Shown here one piece after another: positions 1 through 6,043 of a stretch of DNA of 8,349 nt. Location of the stretch: assembly GCA_027057815.1 (NCBI GenBank), contig JALURD010000230.1, positions 1 through 8,349 on the forward strand, written 5' to 3'. The stretch is from Acidilobaceae archaeon (GTDB taxonomy: Archaea > Thermoproteota > Thermoprotei_A > Sulfolobales > Acidilobaceae). A program made the position numbers and the translations under genes. Every line of letters begins with the position of its first letter. Within the stretch, counting starts at the first letter, position 1. The notes beneath the pieces were generated by a model that was not told where the DNA came from, did no database searches, and was given only the letters and a program-made list of their open reading frames with translations.

Positions 1-128
1 CTGGCTACATCGCTGGAGTGGACTAGTGCAAGCCCCCTCCAGCCCAGCTTCTTAAGCCGCTTAAGGAAACCCTCCAGGTTATCGAGATACTGGTCTTCAT
101 TCATTAACTCTTCCCACCAAAGATCCAA
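1..128 (-). CDS. Partial gene running off the left edge; possible RNase P protein component 3 (Rpp30)
   Basis: The minus strand stays open from inside vapC to the window edge. With a TTG start at 128-126 it reads MDLWWEELMNEDQ, then a Leu/Lys-rich helix ending KRLKKLGWRG, then the strand LALVHSSDVA. This start has an AGAGGT Shine-Dalgarno site nine bases upstream (143-138). An ATG at 104-102 and a TTG at 152-150 are alternatives. The strand-helix-strand pattern, with 'KKLGWRGLALV' closing the first helix, is what I would expect at the start of the PHP-like TIM barrel of archaeal Rpp30, which supports tRNA 5'-end maturation. That family call is a guess from about 40 residues. The composition is clearly protein-like. 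The gene follows vapC on the same strand, but a TATA-like box suggests its own promoter. Confidence 0.5.
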   Translation of the reverse strand, partial: MDLWWEELMNEDQYLDNLEGFLKRLKKLGWRGLALVHSSDVA

Positions 129-190
129 GCGCGCTAGACCTCTTTTAATCAAGCCTTCCAGAATAGTTAACGCCTTCAGAAGCCCTGCAG

Positions 191-197
191 TTTTATA
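191..197 (-). promoter_or_regulatory. Possible TATA box for the left-edge gene
   Basis: On the minus strand the sequence reads CCTATAAAAC, overlapping the vapC stop codon. Archaeal transcription starts about 25 bases downstream, here near 169. That would leave a leader of about 40 bases before the TTG at 128. This is a single sequence match with no other support. Confidence 0.3.
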
Positions 198-588
198 GGA
201 GAACAGCCTGGATTCCAAGCTTCCTAGCCGCTTCAGCCTGATTCTTATCAGCCGTGGCTAGTGGATAGCTTAGTCTCCGAGCAAGTACTATAAATAGAGC
301 GTCGTATACTGTAATGCCTTCCTCCACGGCTACCTCAAGGGCCTCGAGTAACAGGGGCTCCTGGCCTACAATTTTCACAACATTACCCTGGAGGAGGTCG
401 GCGATAATTAATGAAGCATACTCTAGAGGCATTTCTCCTCTTCTCACCTTCTTCCACAGCGCGTTCGTAACCTCCTTAACTGCAAGATCCACCGTAACTC
501 CTCCCCTCAATATGATTGCCCTAGCCTTCTCCCAGCCAAGCTCACGGGTAAAGTACATGACAAGTACTGAGGAGTCAATGACTATCAC
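193..588 (-). CDS. vapC: VapC-family PIN-domain ribonuclease toxin
   Basis: The 131-residue protein has the length and layout of a VapC toxin. It starts MIVIDSSVLVMYF, with the first PIN acidic residue at Asp5. The other expected Mg2+ ligands are Glu39 (VKEVTNALWK), Asp96 (VYDALFIVLAR) and Asp114 (ATADKNQ), so the catalytic set looks complete. VapC enzymes are Mg2+-dependent endoribonucleases that cut tRNA or rRNA and are neutralised by the cognate VapB. The target here cannot be read from sequence. The start codon is GTG at 588-586, which lies inside the upstream vapB gene with a 14-base overlap, so translational coupling is likely. Regulation is presumably by the VapB-VapC complex on the shared promoter. 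Confidence 0.93.
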   Translation of the reverse strand: MIVIDSSVLVMYFTRELGWEKARAIILRGGVTVDLAVKEVTNALWKKVRRGEMPLEYASLIIADLLQGNVVKIVGQEPLLLEALEVAVEEGITVYDALFIVLARRLSYPLATADKNQAEAARKLGIQAVLL

Positions 589-802
589 GGTCCTCCCTCA
601 CACTCCTCGCCGCGAAGCCTTTCTCGCTAGGCTTTACTCCTTCAAGCATCTTGTCCCACTTCTCTATGGTCTTCCTGACCCGGATCCTCCAGGCTAACTC
701 CTCCAGGTACTCCCTCACAGCCTCAGATATGTTGATCCCGGCCTCTTCGAGCACCCTCTTGACCTCCTCCCGTATACGAACGCTAATAACCACTGTAGGC
801 AA
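575..802 (-). CDS. vapB: VapB-family ribbon-helix-helix antitoxin
   Basis: This 75-residue protein begins with the strand TVVISVRI (3-10), followed by helices REEVKRVLEE (11-20) and NISEAVREYLEEL (24-36). That is the ribbon-helix-helix fold of archaeal VapB DNA-binding antitoxins. The charged C-terminal tail (about 40-75) would wrap and block the VapC active site. The start is TTG at 802-800, with a GGTG site nine bases upstream; an in-frame TAG three codons upstream excludes a longer form. A GTG at 793 would give a protein three residues shorter. It overlaps vapC by 14 bases. A TATA box and a palindrome lie just upstream, which fits autoregulation. Confidence 0.9.
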   Translation of the reverse strand: MPTVVISVRIREEVKRVLEEAGINISEAVREYLEELAWRIRVRKTIEKWDKMLEGVKPSEKGFAARSVREDRDSH

Positions 803-816
803 ACCTGTCTACACCC

Positions 817-826
817 ATGTATACAT
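817..826. promoter_or_regulatory. Palindrome at the vapBC start site, candidate VapB operator
   Basis: ATGTATACAT is a perfect 10-bp palindrome 15 bases upstream of the vapB start codon. It sits where transcription should begin if the TATA box at 841-848 is used. Ribbon-helix-helix antitoxins typically bind short palindromes over their own promoters. Its role as operator is inferred from position only. Confidence 0.4.
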
Positions 827-840
827 AATAGCCGCGGGCA

Positions 841-848
841 TATAAAAG
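841..848 (-). promoter_or_regulatory. TATA box of the vapBC operon
   Basis: The minus strand reads CTTTTATA here, a good archaeal TATA box. Transcription would start about 25 bases downstream, near 818, leaving a leader of about 16 bases that contains the vapB GGTG site. Confidence 0.5.
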
Positions 849-866
849 TGGCCCTTTAACGAATCC

Positions 867-903
867 AAATATTTTATGAATTTAAATAATAATATTAATT
901 TAA
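867..903 (-). terminator. A/T-only tract at the end of the helicase gene, probable transcription stop
   Basis: Thirty-seven bases contain only A and T except for one G, in an otherwise GC-rich region. The tract spans the helicase stop codon (897-895) and continues downstream of it. Its minus strand has several T runs. Archaeal termination often relies on T-rich stretches without a hairpin, so this probably separates the helicase operon from vapBC. Confidence 0.35.
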
Positions 904-2670
904 GTTGTTTAAAGCGTGAAACCTATGCCACCTCCTGATTGAGAATAGATTGTCGAGTACGAGCTTGAGTATGTGCTCATCGTCTATCCTGTAGTGGTAC
1001 GCGGCCTGGGCTATGGTCTCCACCGCCCCCACTCTGAGGCGGGCGTGGGCCGTGAGCCTCTCCAGGGCTCCGTGCTTCTCTAGGAGCCTCTCCAGGCGCT
1101 CCTTGACCCTGCTGTAGTCTCCGCGTATCGACCTGAGCGGCCCGCGGCTTGTGTGAGGCTTGACCTGCACCTCTAGGCCCGGCTCGGGGTTGAGGTAGTC
1201 CCCGTGGAGCTCGTAGAGCCTGTCAATCGCATGCCTGGGAGCGTAGACGCGGCCATAGGGGGTGTGGATGTAGACTAGGTAGCCCTTGGAGAGTAGCCAT
1301 TGCACGGCTGACTGGGCCCTCTTGAGGGGGATCCCGAGGGCCTGGGCGAGCATGTCCACGGGCATGGGGGCCTCTTCGAGGGCCTCTAGGACACGCCTCC
1401 TCCTGCTGGCCTCCCAGAGGCTCCGTATAACTTCAACGTCTACCTCAACCTGAACGCCGGCCTTCTCGGCTTCGACCAGCCCGTCTATGAGGCTGTCAAC
1501 GTCGACCGTGTCAGGGGTTGCAATGAAGACAGCGGCCTTTTGCCTTCTCACCCCCGTGGCCCTGAGGATCCTCCCCAGCCTCTGTATGAACCTGAGCGGG
1601 CTGGCGGTGTGGCTCCATACCACGAGGAGGTCGGCCTCGGGGAGGTCTATCCCCTCCTCGCCAGCGCTCGTTGCCACGACGAGCCTCGTCTCTCTCCTCC
1701 TCGCAGCCTCCAGGGCCTCCGCGGGGTCGAGGTGGCGCCTGCCGAGTAGCAGGGTGGGCCTGTACTCGGCTGCTTCCCTGGCTATTATCCTGGCGATCGC
1801 TACTCTATCCACGAAGACTATGGCTTTCTCGAACCCCTCGTGGTCAGCGAGGGCTCGGAGGAGGGCTGGGAGCTTGTGGGCAGGCCTGACGGCTGGGTCG
1901 AATAGCAGGTCCTCGAGGGGCTTGAGTATCCTGGAGAGTAGCCCGCCCTTCCCGTATGACTCCCTGACGGCCTCGGCGCCATCCCGCACCAGCCACCTTA
2001 CGGCGTTTCCGGCCACGACCCTCTCCCGGCCCTGGAGGGAGTCCCAGAGGCTCTCGAGGGCCTCGTAGAGCCTCCTCTCAGCATCGTTCAGGGGAGCCTC
2101 GTAGACCTCGCCGGCCCACTCTGGAATGTACTTCGCCAGCCTAGGGTCGCTCCAGCCCCAGCACCTGACCTCCCCAATGTACTCCTCCAGCATACCCTTC
2201 CTTGATGGTGGCACGTAGGCTGTGAGGCCAAGCCTCCAGCGGGGCCTGTAGCGGGAGGCCACCTTCACGTAGGAGTCCTGGCCCGTTGTGTGGTGGCACT
2301 CGTCAACAACTATTGCGTCGGGTTCCTCCATGGAATGGAAGCCTTCAGACTCCACGATCTCGGGGGTCGCCACGACCACGCGGGCCCTCCAGCCCCTCGC
2401 GCGGGATCCCCTACTCATGCTTCCGTGGACGGGCTCAGCGGGGATCCCCAGGCTCTTCAGCACCCTGCTCGTCTGCTCTACTAGGAACCGGGTGGGCTCC
2501 AGGACGAGTACCTTCCTGGCCTCCCCTCTCTGCATGAGTTCGAGTATCCACAGAGCGGCGATGAGGGTCTTGCCCGCCCCGGTGGGCATACATACTATTG
2601 CTCTCTCCCTCGAAAGGGCCCACCGGAGCGCTTCCAGCTGGTAGTCCCTCGGCTTGAGGCGGGTCTTCAT
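895..2670 (-). CDS. SF2 DECH-box helicase, Hef/FANCM-like, with C-terminal winged helix
   Basis: This 591-residue ATPase has a full set of superfamily 2 motifs: RDYQ (8-11), Walker A PTGAGKT (29-35), EPTRFLVEQ (58-66), ATPE (101-104), DECHH (123-127), GLTAY (148-152), AIVFVDR (283-289), TSAGEEGIDLPEADLLVVW (334-352) and QRLGRILR (363-370). The form of motifs V and VI, and the roughly 100-residue helical insert (about 185-270) between the RecA domains, resemble Hef/FANCM and RIG-I-type helicases, which act on branched DNA or on double-stranded nucleic acid. Residues about 425-480 look like a winged-helix domain. No ERCC4 nuclease domain follows, unlike euryarchaeal Hef. No XPB damage-recognition domain precedes the motor. 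The ATG start lies in the stop codon of the upstream TIM-barrel gene (ATGA), indicating coupled translation. Motif III ends in Tyr instead of Ser or Thr. The substrate is unknown. Confidence 0.88.
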   Translation of the reverse strand: MKTRLKPRDYQLEALRWALSRERAIVCMPTGAGKTLIAALWILELMQRGEARKVLVLEPTRFLVEQTSRVLKSLGIPAEPVHGSMSRGSRARGWRARVVVATPEIVESEGFHSMEEPDAIVVDECHHTTGQDSYVKVASRYRPRWRLGLTAYVPPSRKGMLEEYIGEVRCWGWSDPRLAKYIPEWAGEVYEAPLNDAERRLYEALESLWDSLQGRERVVAGNAVRWLVRDGAEAVRESYGKGGLLSRILKPLEDLLFDPAVRPAHKLPALLRALADHEGFEKAIVFVDRVAIARIIAREAAEYRPTLLLGRRHLDPAEALEAARRRETRLVVATSAGEEGIDLPEADLLVVWSHTASPLRFIQRLGRILRATGVRRQKAAVFIATPDTVDVDSLIDGLVEAEKAGVQVEVDVEVIRSLWEASRRRRVLEALEEAPMPVDMLAQALGIPLKRAQSAVQWLLSKGYLVYIHTPYGRVYAPRHAIDRLYELHGDYLNPEPGLEVQVKPHTSRGPLRSIRGDYSRVKERLERLLEKHGALERLTAHARLRVGAVETIAQAAYHYRIDDEHILKLVLDNLFSIRRWHRFHALNNLN

Positions 2671-3566
2671 AGGTGCCTGACTGCCTCCTTCATTATCGCC
2701 GTGTATAGCTGGAGCGTGTCCTGATACTTGGTCTCGGGTGGACCGGTGTATATTACGTGCATGCTCACAGGGACGTCCTTGGCCCTGACCTCCTTAACCA
2801 TGAACTCCGCCAGGGCCCTGGCGAGGGGCTCCAGGCTGGGATACCCCCTGCCCAGGGGAACCCTCTTCTTGAGGATTCTCCTACCCAACGCGAATCCTAT
2901 GACCTGGCTGAACCTGAGGGATAGGAAGCCGCTGCTAAGGCTGAGAGTCTTCCTCAATACCTCCCTCCAGTAGTCCTCGCGTGTCTCAGCGTCGGCCTGC
3001 TCGAACGCACCTGTCTCCGAGACTCCCTTCTCGTACATCCACACGTTCTCAAGCTGAACCGAGACTATCAGCCTGTCCTCGCCGACCTCCTCCCTCATAG
3101 CCTTAATCTCGCTCCAGTCCCCAAGCATCCTCCTAGTGTAGGGTACCTCAACGCTGACAACCACGCCCTCAATCTCCTTTACCAGCCTCTTCAGGAACTC
3201 AACCGCGTATTCCAAGTCCCGGTTGTCTAGGAAGGCCCTCCAGCCTAGGTGTAGGTTAAATATCTGAGCCCCGGCCTCGCGGGCCATCCTCGCGGCCTGT
3301 ATGAGTGCCCTCCAGCTCCTCTCCATCACACTCCTGTCGGTGGAGACAACGTTATAGTAGGGGGCATGAGCAGTCACGGTGGTGAATGCTTTTGAGGCGA
3401 AGTCCCTGTACTCCCTGAAGTACTCGGGGCTCCTCGCCCTCCTCGAGAAGTCGTATGGTGGTATCTCGGTCAGCTTCATCCCAAGAGCGGCTGCTACGCG
3501 GAGCTTCGAGAGCCCATTATATGTCCCCCAATCGAACAGGATCAAGGCAGGCCCCCTCCCAGTCAT
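2667..3566 (-). CDS. Endonuclease IV/xylose-isomerase-like TIM-barrel protein, first gene of a helicase operon
   Basis: The protein has about 299 residues from ATG 3566. A TTG at 3587 adds seven; numbering here counts from that TTG. I prefer the ATG because GAGG lies just before it and a TATA box would start transcription near 3586, leaving no leader for the TTG. The AP-endonuclease family 2 pattern is visible: TAHAPYYNVV (72-81), FNLHLGW (110-116), VSVEVPYTRRMLGDWSE (144-160) and VPLGRGYPSLEPL (243-255). His74, His113 and Glu147 match the first three metal ligands of endonuclease IV. The later Asp and His ligands are not evident, since the region at 175-183 reads VSVQLENVW and 'DRH' is replaced by KKR (240-242). 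It may therefore be an altered nuclease, a sugar isomerase-like enzyme or a non-catalytic partner. Its 4-base overlap with the helicase suggests DNA or RNA processing. Confidence 0.75.
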   Translation of the reverse strand: MTGRGPALILFDWGTYNGLSKLRVAAALGMKLTEIPPYDFSRRARSPEYFREYRDFASKAFTTVTAHAPYYNVVSTDRSVMERSWRALIQAARMAREAGAQIFNLHLGWRAFLDNRDLEYAVEFLKRLVKEIEGVVVSVEVPYTRRMLGDWSEIKAMREEVGEDRLIVSVQLENVWMYEKGVSETGAFEQADAETREDYWREVLRKTLSLSSGFLSLRFSQVIGFALGRRILKKRVPLGRGYPSLEPLARALAEFMVKEVRAKDVPVSMHVIYTGPPETKYQDTLQLYTAIMKEAVRHL

Positions 3567-3608
3567 TTTCCTCTTAATTACAATCAATATGGATACATCC
3601 TGGGATGG

Positions 3609-3614
3609 ATAAAA
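3609..3614 (-). promoter_or_regulatory. TATA box of the TIM-barrel/helicase operon
   Basis: The minus strand reads GCTTTTATCC. Transcription about 25 bases downstream would start near 3586. That fits a short leader containing the GAGG site that precedes the ATG at 3566. Confidence 0.4.
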
Positions 3615-3722
3615 GCTTACGTTAACCTAGATCGAACGCTACACTCCGACAGTCACTCAGAACCAAGTTGACGCATTGAAGGCCAATCGTAGATTTACGG
3701 GGTCAGGCTAATTTCGAATAGG

Positions 3723-3732
3723 ATCACGTGAT
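3723..3732. repeat. 10-bp palindrome upstream of the octaheme cytochrome gene
   Basis: ATCACGTGAT is perfectly self-complementary. Its core, ACGTG, recurs in the spacer and arm of the next inverted repeat about 28 bases downstream (3754-3758). The position between the divergent genes and upstream of the cytochrome start suits a regulator site. No convincing TATA box is visible nearby; CTAATTTCGAATA (3708-3720) is the most A/T-rich candidate. Confidence 0.35.
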
Positions 3733-3743
3733 ACGCAAGCGGA

Positions 3744-3764
3744 GTTTTCCATTACGTGGAAAAC
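3744..3764 (+). promoter_or_regulatory. Perfect 8-bp inverted repeat just before the cytochrome ribosome binding site
   Basis: GTTTTCCA (3744-3751) and TGGAAAAC (3757-3764) are exact reverse complements separated by TTACG. The repeat ends three bases before the GGTGA ribosome binding site. It could be a DNA operator at the transcription start or, if transcribed, a leader hairpin affecting translation. The sequence alone does not decide between these. Confidence 0.45.
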
Positions 3765-3767
3765 TAG

Positions 3768-3772
3768 GGTGA
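3768..3772 (+). promoter_or_regulatory. Ribosome binding site that fixes the cytochrome start
   Basis: GGTGA lies five bases before the ATG at 3778 and matches the archaeal 16S anti-Shine-Dalgarno sequence. The in-frame GTG at 3769 is part of this site, so it is unlikely to be the start codon. Confidence 0.6.
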
Positions 3773-3777
3773 AATAT

Positions 3778-5898
3778 ATGAGTAGGGGCCTCCTAGCCTA
3801 TATAATAGTGGCCCTAATGATAGTAGCACCGCTGCTATCACCGCCCCAGGCGAAGACCCTAGCACTTGAGGGAACCGACATACCTGAAGATGTGAAGGCC
3901 AAGCTAGAGGAGGCAATGCAGAAAGCAAGCCCCGAGACGAGGGAGTGCATTAAGTGCCACTTGAAGGAGACGCCTGGCATAGTCTTCGACTGGCTGGGTA
4001 GTATGCACGCTTGGAGCAAGCCAGGCGACGTACTCGCCCTTTACTCGAAGCTAGGCTTTGAATCGGAGCTAGCGCCGAAGTTCCAGGGGTACCAGTACAC
4101 TGTAGGCTGCTACGAGTGCCATGGAATGTTCAAAGAGCAGGATAGGCCGGATATTGCCGAGGACCACTTCGGATACAGTATTGTCACCATTGTAACACTG
4201 AAGGACTGCAGCCAGTGCCACTATAAGGAGGCTAAGGAGATAACATGGACCATGCACGGCTTCGGCGCACTTAACGGCCCTCTCAAGCCGTGGTACAGCA
4301 GGATAGTCAAGTGGGCTAAAGAGAATAACAGGCTCGACATACTCCCACCGGTCTACGACAAGACAGGCAAGGACCTGGTGGACTGGCCCTGGTATAAGCA
4401 GTACGCGGCTAAGCTAATGGAGAACCCTGGAGACCCGGAGGTTCAGCTCTTCGGCACTATATACGATAAAGACTTCAAGGACATAGTGTCGCCTCTCTAC
4501 CCAGCCAGTGGAGTCCTCAACGCCACGGGTCTAATGCAGGACCCCAAGTGGAAGAACGCATACGTGTACTTTGCGTGTATGCAGTGCCACGGCACCCTAG
4601 TAGTGCCCTACAAGAATGAGGGTTACAGGGTCCTCTATTGGGGCTGGCCGAGCAACGGGGCTGGTAGGGTCGACCCGGACGGCAGCCTAGGTACATGCAC
4701 AGCATGTCACACAAGGCACTCCTTCAGCGTGGAGGAGGCTAGGAAGCCCCACACCTGCGGCCAATGCCATCTAGGCTATGATCACCCACATATCGAAATC
4801 TACGAGGAGAGCAAGCACGGCAACATCTACGACTCGGAGGGCGAGTCCTGGAACTGGTCCAGTATCCCCTGGAGGGTGGGCGTTGACTTCAGGGCCCCCA
4901 CGTGTGCCACGTGTCACATGAGCACCTTGGCTGACGCGGATGGTAACATACTCGTCGTCGGAAGCCACGACCTAAGGCAGAGGCTAGTCTGGGATCAAAT
5001 GCACTTCTTCAGCTACCCGAAGCCCAAGTGGCCTGACCACACGCAGAATGCAATAATCAAGGGAGGCAGCCAGCTCACTGGAAAGGGCTTAATCGAAAAC
5101 GGAGTAGCAGTCATGGGCTACAAGGTGAGGGTGGAGGAGGCTCCAGCGAGCGGTGAGCTAGGCTTCCCGAGGCTGGTGGAGGTCAAGTATACAGGCGAGC
5201 TTAAACAGAGAAGGGAGAACATGAAGGACGTCTGCCTGCTATGCCACACCAGCCAGTGGGTCGACAACTTCTTCAAGATTTATGACCAAGTCATAGTTGA
5301 GTACAACATAACAGCTCACTACGCGTACAACCTGTTACAGAAGGCCTACGAGGAGGGCATACACGACCCATCCAATAAGCTGGACGAGTACATGGAGATA
5401 ATGTGGTACTACATCTGGCACCATGATGGCAGGAGGTGGAGGAACGGAGCATCAATGCTGGGTCCAGACTTCACGCAGTGGTTCGGAATAGTCGATACCG
5501 TCATGGACAAGCTCGGCAGGATGATAAGCTACTACAACACAGCCATGGAGCTCAAGAAAGCTAAGGAGGAGCTAGCCACACTAAGAGCCCAAGGCCAGGA
5601 GGCAAGCCAGAGAGCCCAAGAGCTACAGGCTAAAGTACAGCAGCTTGAAGCGAAGCTGGCGTCAATGGAGGCAGAGATACCGCAACTCAAGAAGCAGATA
5701 GACGACGCGAAGGCAAAGCTTGAGACTCTCGAGGGCGGCCTCAACAACGTGCAATCCAGCGTTGACGAGCTAAAGCCGCAAATAGAAGAGGCAAAAGCAG
5801 CCGCTGGCCGTGCAGGAACGGCTTTAATAGTTGGCGCATTGGGTCTAATCATCGCTATAATAGCTGTTGGCCTCACGCTAGTCAGGAAGTCCTCCTAG
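3778..5898 (+). CDS. Membrane-anchored octaheme cytochrome c of the hydroxylamine oxidoreductase (HAO) family
   Basis: The protein has 706 residues from ATG 3778; numbering here counts from the in-frame GTG at 3769. A signal or anchor segment (about 7-28) is followed by exactly eight CxxCH heme sites at 60, 114, 147, 270, 310, 330, 379 and 489. Family signatures are CTACHTRHSFS (310-320), CGQCHLGYDHPH (330-341) with the active-site pair Asp338-His339, SKHG (348-351), APTCATCHM (376-384) and, after heme 8, WHHDGRRWRNGASMLGPDF (550-568). HAO-family octahemes oxidise hydroxylamine or hydrazine, or run in reverse as nitrite or hydroxylamine reductases. The motif near 565 reads PDFTQW. If that is where the heme-crosslinking Tyr of true HAO sits, its absence favours reduction. 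A coiled coil (about 593-680) and a membrane helix (683-705) followed by RKSS tether the core to the outer face of the membrane. No electron-donor cytochrome gene adjoins it. Confidence 0.92.
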   Translation: MSRGLLAYIIVALMIVAPLLSPPQAKTLALEGTDIPEDVKAKLEEAMQKASPETRECIKCHLKETPGIVFDWLGSMHAWSKPGDVLALYSKLGFESELAPKFQGYQYTVGCYECHGMFKEQDRPDIAEDHFGYSIVTIVTLKDCSQCHYKEAKEITWTMHGFGALNGPLKPWYSRIVKWAKENNRLDILPPVYDKTGKDLVDWPWYKQYAAKLMENPGDPEVQLFGTIYDKDFKDIVSPLYPASGVLNATGLMQDPKWKNAYVYFACMQCHGTLVVPYKNEGYRVLYWGWPSNGAGRVDPDGSLGTCTACHTRHSFSVEEARKPHTCGQCHLGYDHPHIEIYEESKHGNIYDSEGESWNWSSIPWRVGVDFRAPTCATCHMSTLADADGNILVVGSHDLRQRLVWDQMHFFSYPKPKWPDHTQNAIIKGGSQLTGKGLIENGVAVMGYKVRVEEAPASGELGFPRLVEVKYTGELKQRRENMKDVCLLCHTSQWVDNFFKIYDQVIVEYNITAHYAYNLLQKAYEEGIHDPSNKLDEYMEIMWYYIWHHDGRRWRNGASMLGPDFTQWFGIVDTVMDKLGRMISYYNTAMELKKAKEELATLRAQGQEASQRAQELQAKVQQLEAKLASMEAEIPQLKKQIDDAKAKLETLEGGLNNVQSSVDELKPQIEEAKAAAGRAGTALIVGALGLIIAIIAVGLTLVRKSS

Positions 5899-5915
5899 CA
5901 AGGAGAGAATCGTCA

Positions 5916-5948
5916 ATGGCATATAGCCATACACGAGCCCCCCCTTTT
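5916..5948 (+). terminator. Probable terminator of the cytochrome gene
   Basis: A short hairpin, ATGGC (5916-5920) and GCCAT (5926-5930) around ATATA, lies 17 bases after the stop codon. It is followed by a pyrimidine tract with seven C then TTTTC (5938-5949). Pyrimidine-rich or T-rich tracts often end transcripts in crenarchaea. The stem is weak, so the tract is the better evidence. Confidence 0.4.
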
Positions 5949-5973
5949 CTCCTACTTCTGCGTAAAGTGTACT

Positions 5974-5981
5974 CTATTATT
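5974..5981 (+). promoter_or_regulatory. Weak TATA-like element before the large membrane protein gene
   Basis: CTATTATT lies about 70 bases before the preferred GTG start at 6044. It would place transcription near 6004, just ahead of the palindrome at 6009-6020. The match to a TATA box is only fair, and readthrough from the cytochrome gene is an alternative. Confidence 0.25.
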
Positions 5982-6008
5982 CAAGGTATTCGGGCAGTAA
6001 TGCGTCTA

Positions 6009-6020
6009 GTGCTCGAGCAC
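6009..6020. repeat. 12-bp perfect palindrome before the large membrane protein gene
   Basis: GTGCTCGAGCAC is fully self-complementary. It ends 23 bases before the GTG at 6044 and 8 before the TTG at 6029. It falls at the predicted transcript start, so it could be an operator. It has no spacer, so as RNA it would make only a poor hairpin. Confidence 0.35.
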
Positions 6021-6043
6021 ATGGTGCGTTGAGGGTGTCAGGG

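Noticed and set aside
314..697. A 127-codon plus-strand frame across the vapBC overlap
   Set aside because: It is antisense to both VapB and VapC, which are clear families with intact key residues.
1487..2068. A 193-codon open frame on the plus strand, and several shorter ones, opposite the helicase gene
   Set aside because: They are antisense to a gene with complete helicase motifs. Their Ser/Arg/Pro/Leu-rich composition is typical of reading GC-rich coding DNA backwards.
895..2670. Identification of the helicase as XPB (Rad25), with the upstream gene as Bax1
   Set aside because: There is no N-terminal damage-recognition domain and no RED motif. Motifs V and VI look like Hef, and the partner is a TIM barrel unlike Bax1.
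3769..3777. GTG at 3769 as the cytochrome start codon
   Set aside because: It lies within the GGTGA ribosome binding site, which is correctly spaced for the ATG at 3778.
5532..5876. A 114-codon open frame on the minus strand opposite the end of the cytochrome gene
   Set aside because: Its Ser/Ala-rich sequence is the mirror of the Glu/Lys/Ala coiled-coil codons and shows no family features of its own.
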